A stretch of DNA of 64,000 nucleotides, taken from contig NC_013009.1 of assembly GCF_000022525.1 (NCBI RefSeq), forward strand, positions 62,001 through 126,000, written 5' to 3'. Below, piece after piece: positions 48,446 through 57,215 of this stretch; the stretch's first letter is position 1; every line of letters begins with the position of its first letter. The stretch is from Neorickettsia risticii str. Illinois. Lineage in GTDB: Bacteria > Pseudomonadota > Alphaproteobacteria > Rickettsiales > Anaplasmataceae. A program made the position numbers and the translations under genes. The notes under the pieces are model-generated. The model searched no databases. It was not told where the DNA came from and saw only the letters and a list, made by a program, of their open reading frames with translations.

Positions 48446-49813
48446 AGAGTTTCCGTACTTAAGGGCCTCAGTTCCTTTTTTATCCTTTAGAAGAGTCGAT
48501 GTGAGCAGAACTACAAACAGTCCGCCGGATAAAATACTCAAGCTGCCTCCGAAGAAGAAGATGGTCTTGAACAGCGTAGTACTTTCTCCTACCATTCCAG
48601 CGCTTTTTCTGAGTGCACCATATCCACCCATAAGAAGTAGGCCTGTAATGTGTGCAAATTGCCCAATGCTATATGTCGCGAGCTGCAACATTGGAAGTTT
48701 TGAAGATAATGTTCTCGTAAGATGGTAGGCAAATGCCATGAAAGCAAGAGTTATTCCAATGATTGAACCATGGTAGTGAGCTGGAATAACGACATTGCTC
48801 TCTCTGATAAGAAAGCCTAGAAGTCCACCGTAGATGAAAAGGCATGCTGAGAAAGTAAAAGCAGCGATATTGGACCAATTGATTCTTTTTTTTGGAAGAG
48901 AAAGTAAGTAAAAAATAAAAATCATTGGTGCCACACTTCCTAAAATACGCATGTGATAAGTAAAAACCTGCATGAGGATTTCGCTATCAGGGGAGAAAAA
49001 GAAATATAAAACTGGAGTTGGCAAAACAGCCAGTAAGTTAAATAGAGATAATCCCCGCAGGGTTCTATCAGATGTACCTATGCCGAGGAGTGTTGCGTAC
49101 ACCAGCATCAGTATTTGACAAAACACAAACTGCAGTATGTGTCCTCCTCCCCAGAAGAGATACTCATAAAAGTCATATAACGTGATGCCACTTGGCATCC
49201 TCACGTATGCCAGACAAATACATAGTTGCGAGATTAAAAAAATTAGCGCGGTGATTCGTTTGCATTCCCCTGTTGTTCTAGTGCACAGCGTGTTGACGGC
49301 GCTTATAGAAAGTCCAAATGAAAGTAGGGCTATCCCTAAAGCATAAGGTAAATTATTCAAGAAGGGGATGTAGTTGTTTTTTAATGCGTGTGTTCCCGGG
49401 ATAAAGCCCGCAAGAAAAATAAAAATTACTCCTAGCAGACATAACTTGTAACTGAATTTTTGGAAATACCCGTCTCCTGCTGTAGTGGCAGCTGTGATAG
49501 CAAGCATCCACGCGTTGATTCCGAGTGTCACATGTACAACGAGTGAAACATCAAAAATATTTGGTACCAAACCGATAAAGAACGGTAACCTCAGTAGGAC
49601 TACAAATAGGGAGAAAATCCCCGAGAGTCCCAAAGCAAGGACACCAAGAGAGAGCCATCTCTGCTTCATAACAGATGTAAAAGGACAACTTCTGTGTATA
49701 GCACCGAAATCAATGAGACGGAAGGTATCTCCCTTAATAAAAGGTACAGACTCAGTTTGGCCGATTTGCGAACAGGTGTACTGTTCACAATTGGATGTAA
49801 GTTTCTGACACAA
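48440..49813 (-). CDS. Heme-copper oxidase subunit I-like membrane protein
   Basis: 457 residues with about twelve transmembrane segments. Histidines sit where subunit I proteins bind heme and copper: HVTLGINAW in an early helix, WGGGHILQF mid-protein and PAHYHGS late. The classical HH pair after the mid-protein His is not seen, so oxidase activity is doubtful; NorB/cbb3-type relatives or a redox-sensing role are alternatives. The start is uncertain: TTG 49813 gives a 48-residue leader with FRLIDFGAIHRSCPF, and ATG 49669 (MKQRW) is the first ATG. No other oxidase subunit is adjacent. Confidence 0.72.
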   Translation of the reverse strand: MCQKLTSNCEQYTCSQIGQTESVPFIKGDTFRLIDFGAIHRSCPFTSVMKQRWLSLGVLALGLSGIFSLFVVLLRLPFFIGLVPNIFDVSLVVHVTLGINAWMLAITAATTAGDGYFQKFSYKLCLLGVIFIFLAGFIPGTHALKNNYIPFLNNLPYALGIALLSFGLSISAVNTLCTRTTGECKRITALIFLISQLCICLAYVRMPSGITLYDFYEYLFWGGGHILQFVFCQILMLVYATLLGIGTSDRTLRGLSLFNLLAVLPTPVLYFFFSPDSEILMQVFTYHMRILGSVAPMIFIFYLLSLPKKRINWSNIAAFTFSACLFIYGGLLGFLIRESNVVIPAHYHGSIIGITLAFMAFAYHLTRTLSSKLPMLQLATYSIGQFAHITGLLLMGGYGALRKSAGMVGESTTLFKTIFFFGGSLSILSGGLFVVLLTSTLLKDKKGTEALKYGNSL

Positions 49814-49916
49814 ATAGTTTTTTTAATACTTTCAGTGCTCTAGATGAGTTAGTAAGATAGCATAGCACCCAGAAATTATTGTATACTCTTCGACTCTATG
49901 GCTAGCCGTTATTTCT

Positions 49917-50759
49917 ATGGATTACGAAGCTTTGGGGAAAATAATTACACTGGCGCTTAATGAGGATCTAGGTTTTGGTTGTGATATAACAACTGAGAAT
50001 ACACTTCCCTGTGATTTAGTTGCGTCTTTCGATGTGAATGCACGCAAGGAAACGGTAGCATGTGTGGAACCCTTGGCAAAAGTGATTTTTGGTCAATCGG
50101 GGATAGAATACTTTCTAAATAAGCAAGATGGCGATCGCGTTCTTCCTGGAGAGTGCATTATCCGCGGATGCGGTAGTGCACATGTCCTACTTAGAATAGA
50201 ACGTGTGTTTCTAAATTTTATTCAAAGGAGTTGTGCAGTTGCAGCTGCAACAAGGCAGTTTGTCGACGCAGTGTCTCACACGAAAGCAAAAATACGTGAT
50301 ACGCGGAAAACTACACCAGGTATGCGCTGTGTGGAAAGATACGCTGTTAAGGTCGGTGGAGGAGAAAGCTATCGTAACTCCCTAAATGACCGCGTCTTGT
50401 TAAAAGATAATCATATAGCAATTTGTGGTGGTATGACTGCTGCTGTACACAAATTGAAAAAGTCTCTTGGGGATATTTATATCACCGTCGAGTGTGACAC
50501 GTTTGATCAGGTAAAAGAAGCATTATCCGTCGATGTTGACTCAATCCTTCTAGATAACATGTCGGTTGGAGAAATCATTGATTGTGTTACGTATATAAGA
50601 ACTGCCTCATCGCGTGTGAAAATTGATGCTTCCGGTGGTGTTACGCTTGCTACAGTAAAAGAAATTGCTGAAACAGGCGTAGATTTTATTTCGGTTGGAA
50701 TGCTGACGCATTCTATTGTCAGCGCGGACATCGGTATCGATGTAAAAACAAGGCTCTGA
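49917..50759 (+). CDS. nadC: Quinolinate phosphoribosyltransferase (decarboxylating)
   Basis: Makes nicotinate mononucleotide from quinolinate and PRPP in de novo NAD synthesis. 280 residues. Motifs RKTTPGMR, the VGGGESYRNSLNDRVLLKDNHI region with the substrate-binding Arg/His/Lys, and the C-terminal ASGGV plus FISVGMLTHS are all present. ATG 49917. With nadE in the same window, at least two steps of NAD synthesis are retained. Confidence 0.95.
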   Translation: MDYEALGKIITLALNEDLGFGCDITTENTLPCDLVASFDVNARKETVACVEPLAKVIFGQSGIEYFLNKQDGDRVLPGECIIRGCGSAHVLLRIERVFLNFIQRSCAVAAATRQFVDAVSHTKAKIRDTRKTTPGMRCVERYAVKVGGGESYRNSLNDRVLLKDNHIAICGGMTAAVHKLKKSLGDIYITVECDTFDQVKEALSVDVDSILLDNMSVGEIIDCVTYIRTASSRVKIDASGGVTLATVKEIAETGVDFISVGMLTHSIVSADIGIDVKTRL

Positions 50760-50914
50760 TATCCCCGGAATGTCTCTTAGAGTGTACTAGAGGATTTTTT
50801 TTGGTGGGGACCTTGCTTTAAATTTATGAAGTTCTGAAGCTGGGAGCTCCCTCTTTGATAATTGAAATCTTATCCGTAGTTGGTTAGAATCACCTGATGT
50901 ATTACTTGGTGTTT

Positions 50915-51154
50915 ATGCTCAAAATAAGACTAGCGAGATTCGGGAGGAAAAAGCGTCCGTACTATAAGATTGTGGTTGCGAATAGTTCCTCTCCGAGGGA
51001 TGGGAAGTTTTTGGAACAAGTTGGCAGTTATGATCCCCTTTTGTCAAGGGATGATCCTCTGCGTGTTTGTCTGGATATAGAACGTGTCCGGTACTGGACT
51101 AGTGTTGGTGCAAAGCCTACTGAGAGAGTTGCTAAGTTTGTTGCCTGTCTTTGA
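50915..51154 (+). CDS. rpsP: 30S ribosomal protein S16
   Basis: 79 residues, typical size. Opens [21 protein letters not shown] and contains [16 protein letters not shown], both standard for S16. ATG 50915 is preferred over ATG 50897 because it gives the normal N-terminus. It heads an rpsP-rimM pair, with rimM immediately behind, as in many bacteria. Confidence 0.93.
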   Translation: MLKIRLARFGRKKRPYYKIVVANSSSPRDGKFLEQVGSYDPLLSRDDPLRVCLDIERVRYWTSVGAKPTERVAKFVACL

Positions 51155-51159
51155 ATGGC

Positions 51160-51642
51160 ATGGTTTGTGCAGGGCGGGTTACTTCTACGCATGGCGTAAG
51201 GGGTTGTGTGCGCTTCCGTTCCTACATGAGTGTTGATTTTAAATTTCCGGGAATCGATGTATCCATTGGCGGTGTTTCTTACACTGTGTGCGGAGCGTTT
51301 GGCCGAGGGTTCCCTATGTTTGTCCTTACCCTGTCGCGTGTCGGTAGCGCGTGTGAAGCTGAAAAGCTAGTGGGGCTCGATGTCTTTTTGTCTGAGTCAT
51401 TGCTTCCTCCATTACAAGTAGGCGAGTATTACTGTAAAGATCTAGTAGGTCTGGCCGTATATGATTCCGAAGGACGTGTCGGTCATGTCTCGATGTTGTA
51501 CAATTTCGGTGCGGCGGCTGAGGTGCTTGAAATTGTTCTTCTGTCCGGTAAAAAGGTCATGATACCTTTTACTAGTGCATGCGTGACGGACATTGATTTA
51601 AATAAAAAGCGTTTAGCGGTTGTGTTCCCTCAAGAGATATAG
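51160..51642 (+). CDS. rimM: Ribosome maturation factor RimM
   Basis: Assists 30S head assembly and binds S19. 160 residues: N-terminal beta-barrel (AGRVTSTHGVRGCVRFRS) and C-terminal PRC barrel (KDLVGLAVYDSEGRVGHV). ATG 51160 gives the family start; a TTG at 51151 overlapping the rpsP stop is also possible. rmuC begins five bases after its stop, so the three genes are likely cotranscribed. Confidence 0.93.
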   Translation: MVCAGRVTSTHGVRGCVRFRSYMSVDFKFPGIDVSIGGVSYTVCGAFGRGFPMFVLTLSRVGSACEAEKLVGLDVFLSESLLPPLQVGEYYCKDLVGLAVYDSEGRVGHVSMLYNFGAAAEVLEIVLLSGKKVMIPFTSACVTDIDLNKKRLAVVFPQEI

Positions 51643-51647
51643 TTGCT

Positions 51648-52874
51648 ATGTTACTGTTTCTTGGAGTAAGCAACATCTTGTTGGTATTGGCCTCTTTGTA
51701 CCTGGTTTATGTTAAGGTGCGCACAAGCACCATTCTAGAGAATGAACAGGAAAAACTAGATAAAGCTCTTCGAGAATTATCCGAGTCTGAGAGTATCTGT
51801 AAAAAGCTGGAAGAGGAGAACAGTGACCTTATGAGGCGGGTTGTCCAACTTGAGTCGGAGAAAAAAAGTTTTGAATATTCACAAAGGGCCATGTATGCCG
51901 AGTTTGAAACTCTGGCTAGCAAGATCCTCGAAGGTAGTGCGGTTCGACTTAAGGAGCAGTCTATTAATGATATAGGTGGTCTTCTAGAACCACTTAAGCT
52001 CAAGATAACTGAATTTGAAAAGCGAATAGAGGAATCATTTCATGCTGATATCAAAGAGAGGTATTCTCTGGCAAAAGAAATTGCACGCATGGCCTCGCAG
52101 ACCGATAGAATGATTGAGGAGGCAAACAAGTTGGGAAGGAGTTTGCGAGGTGATAGCAAGACCCAAGGTTCGTGGGGGGAACTTGTCTTAAGTAAGATAC
52201 TTGAGTGCTCGGGTCTGCAAAAAGGGCGAGACTATATGCTTCAGCAGAAGCTTGAAAACGATACTATTCCGGACGTGATAATCAATCTTCCCGATGGTAA
52301 GCACCTCGTAGTTGATGCAAAAACCCCACTTAAGCATTATGACCTGTACATCAACACTCATGAAAAGGGGCACCTAGAGAATTTCTTAAAATCTGTAAGG
52401 AATCACGTAAAAAATCTTTCAGGAAAAGAATACCACTCTGCTCAGGAACTTTTTACTCCGGGCTTTGTATTTATGTTTGTTCCAGTCGAGAGCGCTTACG
52501 CGCTTGCTCTTTCAACTGATCTTGAACTAAAAGAATTGGCTCTACGAAGTAGGGTAATGATTGTCTCACCGAACTCACTTGTAGCGATGCTACAAGCTGT
52601 GTCTTCCGTATGGAAAATAGTTGATCAAAATAAAAACGCGAATGAAATAGCTAAAAAGGCAGGTGCTATGTACGATAAATTCGTTTTATTCGTGGATGAA
52701 TTAGCGAAGATTGGGCATTCTATTGCCAATTCCGACAGACTTTATAGAAGCGCTATGAACAAGCTTAGAGATGGAAGGGGTAGCCTACTCAGTAGGGCGG
52801 AGGATTTGAAAGGTATGGGAATTCAGGCTAACAAAGAAATTAATGAAGATCGTTTATATCTCAAGTCGGAGTGA
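51648..52874 (+). CDS. rmuC: DNA recombination protein RmuC
   Basis: 408 residues. N-terminal membrane anchor (about 1-22), a long coiled coil (about 30-170), then the RmuC nuclease-like domain with GSWGELVLSKILE, PDVIINLPDGKHLVVDAKTPL and FVFMFVPVESAYA. RmuC limits DNA inversions at short inverted repeats in E. coli; activity here is inferred. That is of interest beside the repeat-rich arrays. Starts five bases after rimM. Confidence 0.94.
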   Translation: MLLFLGVSNILLVLASLYLVYVKVRTSTILENEQEKLDKALRELSESESICKKLEEENSDLMRRVVQLESEKKSFEYSQRAMYAEFETLASKILEGSAVRLKEQSINDIGGLLEPLKLKITEFEKRIEESFHADIKERYSLAKEIARMASQTDRMIEEANKLGRSLRGDSKTQGSWGELVLSKILECSGLQKGRDYMLQQKLENDTIPDVIINLPDGKHLVVDAKTPLKHYDLYINTHEKGHLENFLKSVRNHVKNLSGKEYHSAQELFTPGFVFMFVPVESAYALALSTDLELKELALRSRVMIVSPNSLVAMLQAVSSVWKIVDQNKNANEIAKKAGAMYDKFVLFVDELAKIGHSIANSDRLYRSAMNKLRDGRGSLLSRAEDLKGMGIQANKEINEDRLYLKSE

Positions 52875-52895
52875 TGAGTTTAGCTTAGACGGCAA

Positions 52896-53723
52896 CTAGT
52901 ATTGTGAAGGTTGAACCACTCTAGCGAAGATTCTCTTTTGTTGAAGTAGGTCGGTCTTGAAATCGAAAACTGGATGCTCAAGTAGGTTAAAGTACCTGAG
53001 TGTTGCGCTGTTATCGATTCTCTTTATCCTTTCTGCTATCCGAGACATGGGGCGGTCAGCAAGCTCTGGACTGCATCCGACAATGAAAATTACCAAAACT
53101 TTTCCAACGATACCGATCTGGTCTCCGTGTCTCATTGTTCCTCTAAGAATGTCTATGACACCACGCATCATTGTCACTGAGGTATTGGAGAGCTGCAAAA
53201 GTCCTGCTACACAGTTTTCTTGATATTGCTGGCAAAAATGTGAAAGAAGGACGAACTCCTCTCCAGTTGAACGCGGGTCCATTATCCTGAGAACTTCATC
53301 TATCGAGTATTCGTAGTGATGTCTCACTCTTCTGAATTCCGCCAGGTGGTCCAAACACGAATGCTCTCTTCCAAGTATCTCATACCTCTTCTCTCTGCTG
53401 GATGTGCTACTAGAAGGAAAGATTTTTATCTTTAGTCTGATAGCAACTCCATACTTCGTTTTGAAGTGGATCTGCCTGGTTCTCGCAAGTACAGTTCCGA
53501 TATCGATGCTGTAATCTTCGTATTCGAGGTGTTCAACAATCTTCCTTCTATCTGCATCCTCTAAGATATCAAGAAATGGCTTTCCTTCAAGCTCGGAATA
53601 CTCATAAGACAGCAGCGACAGCATAGCATCATTTGCACCAGATACGAGTGCTGTATCGTTGTCATTTCCATGAACAATCGACACGACAAGATCCCCCTTT
53701 CTTCGTGCGGCTAATGTTTCCAC
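52896..53723 (-). CDS. PAS-domain protein with degenerate GGDEF-like C-terminus
   Basis: 275 residues, no transmembrane segment. Residues about 20-100 look like a PAS sensor fold (LSYEYSELEGKPFLDILEDADR, then beta strands with IRLKIKIF). Residues about 185-250 follow the shape of a GGDEF domain (RGTMRHGDQIGIVGKVLVIFIVGC, then AERIKR), but the GGDEF residues are absent, so no cyclase activity is expected. It could bind nucleotide or act in signalling. Faces tatC on the opposite strand. The GGDEF resemblance is inference. Confidence 0.6.
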   Translation of the reverse strand: METLAARRKGDLVVSIVHGNDNDTALVSGANDAMLSLLSYEYSELEGKPFLDILEDADRRKIVEHLEYEDYSIDIGTVLARTRQIHFKTKYGVAIRLKIKIFPSSSTSSREKRYEILGREHSCLDHLAEFRRVRHHYEYSIDEVLRIMDPRSTGEEFVLLSHFCQQYQENCVAGLLQLSNTSVTMMRGVIDILRGTMRHGDQIGIVGKVLVIFIVGCSPELADRPMSRIAERIKRIDNSATLRYFNLLEHPVFDFKTDLLQQKRIFARVVQPSQY

Positions 53724-53928
53724 AATCGTGACTTAGAAACTCCAGCTAGAGATGTTACATTAGCTTGATTAAGTTTAAATAAATTATTCTTTGTGTTGTT
53801 TTGCCATAAACAATTGCTCTTCTCAATGTTATACATCCCTGGGATATACTATAATTTGTGGTCTTCAAATTGAGCCTTTGTAGATCGTGTGATCTTGGTT
53901 TGATTTTCTAGCTTGGTGGATTAGACAT

Positions 53929-54720
53929 ATGGCTTTTGATAGTCACCTCTCTGAATTAAGGTACAGAATGGTAGTATCTGTAATTTTTTTTCTTACTACT
54001 TTCTGCTTCTGCTACTATTTTTCCGAGGAGATATACAAGTTTTTGCTCAAGCCACTTGCTGAAGTGGCAAATCAACCGGAGCGTGTCGCTGGTTTAAATA
54101 GTAGCTTCACCCTCATTTATACTGGTTTAACAGAAACATTTGTCGTTTATCTTAAGGTCGCTTTCTTGGGTGCACTTTTGGTCTCTTCTCCATTCTTCAT
54201 ATGGCAGGTATACATGTTTGTTGCTCCTGGCTTATACCCTGGTGAGAAAAAGGCCTTTCTTCCTTATCTAATAGCAGCACCGGTCCTTTTCATTCTTGGA
54301 TGTGCAGTGGTGTACTACTATGTGTTTCCACTTGCTTGGAGGTTCTTTGTAAGTTTTGAGTACGATGGCAGTAAACCTGGAACTTTGCCAATAGAGTTCA
54401 TGCCATCTGTTTCGGAATACCTCGACCTTGTTGTCCAATTTATGTTTGCTTTTGGGATAGCATTCCAGTTGCCTGCTATCCTGACTTTGTTGTCTCATAT
54501 GGGTTTGCTTGATCATAATCTCTTGGTAAAAAAACGTAGGTTGTCGATTGTGTTAATATTTATTGCTGCAGCTGTTCTTACCCCTCCAGACGTGCTTAGT
54601 CAAATAGGATTGGCAATTCCAATGCTATTTTTATATGAGCTTTCCATTTTTAGTTGTAGGTATGTCAGTAAAAAGAAGCTGATACTTAGGAAGGAAAGTA
54701 AAGAGAATTCAGATGAATAG
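53929..54720 (+). CDS. tatC: Twin-arginine translocase subunit TatC
   Basis: 263 residues with six transmembrane segments. Opens AFDSHLSELRYR, the conserved Tat receptor region, and contains the conserved Glu/Pro loop SSPFFIWQVYMFVAPGLYPGEK and the periplasmic P-rich turn LTPPDVLSQ. ATG 53929. Receives folded proteins with RR signals together with TatA/B, which are not in the window. prmC follows. Confidence 0.95.
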   Translation: MAFDSHLSELRYRMVVSVIFFLTTFCFCYYFSEEIYKFLLKPLAEVANQPERVAGLNSSFTLIYTGLTETFVVYLKVAFLGALLVSSPFFIWQVYMFVAPGLYPGEKKAFLPYLIAAPVLFILGCAVVYYYVFPLAWRFFVSFEYDGSKPGTLPIEFMPSVSEYLDLVVQFMFAFGIAFQLPAILTLLSHMGLLDHNLLVKKRRLSIVLIFIAAAVLTPPDVLSQIGLAIPMLFLYELSIFSCRYVSKKKLILRKESKENSDE

Positions 54721-54792
54721 GAAAAATGCGGTTAATGTTGCGATTACGGTAGGAGTGCTGGGTGCTATGTCCAGCTATGGGACTAATCTACG

Positions 54793-55662
54793 ATGCCTCA
54801 CATGAAAGAGAAAGATTGCAATTCAGATATGAGCATCGGGGCTAGGCTAATAGCAGGGAGTAGGTATCTTGCAAATTGGTCTTCTACTCCGCACCTTGAT
54901 GCAGAGCTTTTACTCGCTCATGTACTATCTTTGAATCGTGAGCAACTGATACTGTATTGCAACGAGGGGATGACAAAATCCCAGGCAACGGACTTTGCAA
55001 TGTTGTTGGAACTGAGAAAAAGTCATTCTGTGGCGGCCATTGTTGGTGAAAAAGAATTCTGGAAATACAGCTTTGCTGTTAATAAAGACGTTTTGATCCC
55101 TCGTCCGGATACAGAAACGATGCTGATAGCTCTTTTATCACGCTATAAAAAGCTTACTCAGCCTCTGAAAATAGTGGAGTTAGGTACTGGGAGCGGTTGT
55201 GTTATTATCTCCATACTGAAAGAATTCAGAAATGCATTGGGGTTTGGTTTTGAAAAGTCGAAGGCTGCGTTTTATCTTACAATGCGTAACATGCTTAAAT
55301 ATGGTTTGCGTGCTCGTTTGAAGCTATATAGGCTCGACTTCGACAGTGCAATGAGGGTTCTTTCATGCAAAGTGGACGTAATTGTTAGCAATCCCCCCTA
55401 CATAAGACGCGGTGAAATTCCCTATCTCCAGCAAGAAGTGCAAAACGAGCCCCGTATTGCATTAGATGGAGGGTTTAATGGTATATTGCCCTATTTCTCT
55501 ATCTTGAAACTTGCAAGCAAGATATTGCGTCCAGGTGGAGAAATTTTTCTAGAAATTGGTAACAGCTGGAGAGATTCGATAGTGTCAGCTAACTGTCCTT
55601 TTAAAATTATTGAAAGGTACCGAGATTTATCTGGAACGGAACGTATTCTTGTTTTAAGGTAA
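54793..55662 (+). CDS. prmC: Peptide chain release factor N5-glutamine methyltransferase
   Basis: Methylates the Gln of the GGQ motif in release factors. 289 residues: helical N-terminal domain, then the SAM-binding motif VELGTGSGCVIISIL and the catalytic SNPPYI. ATG 54793; MKEK three codons later is an alternative. It begins 72 bases after tatC. A 30-codon frame at 54713-54805 that overlaps both genes is probably not a gene. Confidence 0.94.
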   Translation: MPHMKEKDCNSDMSIGARLIAGSRYLANWSSTPHLDAELLLAHVLSLNREQLILYCNEGMTKSQATDFAMLLELRKSHSVAAIVGEKEFWKYSFAVNKDVLIPRPDTETMLIALLSRYKKLTQPLKIVELGTGSGCVIISILKEFRNALGFGFEKSKAAFYLTMRNMLKYGLRARLKLYRLDFDSAMRVLSCKVDVIVSNPPYIRRGEIPYLQQEVQNEPRIALDGGFNGILPYFSILKLASKILRPGGEIFLEIGNSWRDSIVSANCPFKIIERYRDLSGTERILVLR

Positions 55663-56007
55663 GTCTATCGCGAGACATTTAAGTATGATCTGCCGATCTC
55701 ATTTTTCATTTCACTCTGCTATCAAGTAACTAAAAAATATATTTTAAAATATATTTTTTAAAAAAGTGTACTTTTTTTAAAAGTGGTGATACAATCGCGT
55801 GCGTATTGATATGATTTTATAGCAAGCAATGGATTTAAACCTACTGAACTTAGAGATAGGACAATGCCACTGTGTACCACCTGAAGGTGAATCTTCTATC
55901 ATGATTTGCCCATGTCTGATCGTAAAATCTGATTCTGATACAGAGGGGTAGTGTTTGTTGAGTAGGGCCTTTATAGGCCCCCTCTTCTTATTTGTAGTAC
56001 AAAGTGG
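55663..56007. other. Intergenic region with strong A+T palindromes
   Basis: 345 bases between convergent genes. Holds two adjacent palindromes (55731-55778). Otherwise empty. Confidence 0.6.
55731..55778. terminator. Two adjacent A+T palindromes, possible bidirectional terminator
   Basis: 55731-55760 is a perfect palindrome, TAAAAAATATATTTT and its complement, with no loop. 55760-55777 is a second, AAAAAAGT-GT-ACTTTTTT, ending in a T7 run. Placed between convergent genes, they fit a bidirectional terminator, though the stems are pure A+T. Confidence 0.45.
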
Positions 56008-56967
56008 CTACCACGACATGGTTCTCTCGTATTCTGGTAGTCCGTTAAGGTTGTTGTGGTTGCATTCATATAGCTCTGTACTTACTGCAGGTCTGCTGGA
56101 AAAAGGGGTTATTATTGAAGAACAATATGCGGCTGCCATGATACATAGAAGCGATGTTGCTAAGACTGCAAGCGTGATTGCAAGGGCAAGCTCTGTCATC
56201 AGGGGCTTTTCAGGGCTTAAGATGTCTCCCGCTGAGCACAGGCAAACCATGAGTACAATGGTAGCGCAGGAGAATGCGTATAGCGTACAAGGGTTGCGCA
56301 TAATATGCGGGCTCAGTTTGTCTAGTAATTGCTCTTTTGAGCGCTCGTTGGCCTTGTAGTTGTCAAAGTTCTTGGGTTTTATTGTTTCCCAAGTGAGCAG
56401 AGCTAGGCTAAGTAATGTTACTATGCCAATCGCAATTATCAGAATAATCTTTCGGGCCGCATCATTCGGAGTTGTGCATACGTCAGCCATTTTATTTCCG
56501 AGGTGCAGTGAAAACAGTATCACGAGTCCCAAAGTAATCAAAAGAAAAAGGAAATATGCTACTCTTCTCAGGGTTCTCATTCTTTGTAGAACGTTATTCT
56601 TTTCTCCAGCATAGTACTTAGAGAGCAAGCTTAAGCCAATATTTTCTCCTGTTTTTATAAACTTCTCTTTATCCTCTTTCGTAAGAAAATAATTCTTGCA
56701 AGAGTCTCCAAAATGCTCCCTGAGGAATATTAACATGATGGCTTGTACTTCCACACTGTTCGGATTTCCTAAAACTCTTCCAAAGACCATTCTTTGTACT
56801 TCAGGATTTGCTAAATCTCGCTTGGCTAATAGCTTGAAGTATCTTGCAAAGTGAACAACCCTGTCATAGTAGTAAAAATTTTTACTGAATAGAGCGGTTT
56901 TTAAGTTCGTAGTGGAGCGTATCATAGTACCTAGAGCGGTTTTTAAGTGCGTAGCGAAGCGTGCCAT
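56008..56967 (-). CDS. Four-TM hairpin-family protein with long N-terminal domain
   Basis: 319 residues. A soluble N-terminal part of about 130 residues is followed by two hairpins (TM1 about 135-155, TM2 about 168-190, TM3 about 227-250, TM4 about 260-285) with the loop and TM4 style of the family in 6306-19629, far from that cluster. The gene's 5' end contains a 42-bp tandem repeat that includes the start codon, giving MARFATHLKTAL and then MIRSTTNLKTAL; either Met may be used. Function unknown. Confidence 0.75.
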   Translation of the reverse strand: MARFATHLKTALGTMIRSTTNLKTALFSKNFYYYDRVVHFARYFKLLAKRDLANPEVQRMVFGRVLGNPNSVEVQAIMLIFLREHFGDSCKNYFLTKEDKEKFIKTGENIGLSLLSKYYAGEKNNVLQRMRTLRRVAYFLFLLITLGLVILFSLHLGNKMADVCTTPNDAARKIILIIAIGIVTLLSLALLTWETIKPKNFDNYKANERSKEQLLDKLSPHIMRNPCTLYAFSCATIVLMVCLCSAGDILSPEKPLMTELALAITLAVLATSLLCIMAAAYCSSIITPFSSRPAVSTELYECNHNNLNGLPEYERTMSW

Positions 56968-56972
56968 AAATA
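56887..56972 (-). repeat. 42-bp tandem repeat covering the start codon
   Basis: Two similar units (AGAGCGGTTTTTAAGT..CGTAG.G.AGCGT...AT) overlap the beginning of the gene at 56967. Both provide an ATG with AGGT upstream. Confidence 0.75.
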
Positions 56973-57215
56973 CCTATTAGTTTTGTCTGAGGGGAAGGTT
57001 GTACAACAAAATACTTACTGAAATTCTAACTATGTTTTACATGATAGTATTAATTTATATTAGATCCTAAATTATAGGTGTTCTCCCATATATAGCGAAA
57101 CAAAAAATCGTTTGTCACTGAAGACGCGCACTTGTCTAAAAAGAGATAGAATCAAATATATCCACAAATCAAGAACATACAGCACAACGGCAAAGTTCCT
57201 CAAGCTAAGCTTGGA

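Noticed and set aside
54713-54805. 30-codon frame overlapping the tatC stop and prmC start
   Set aside because: Very short, no clear ribosome site, no homology; overlap on both sides suggests chance.
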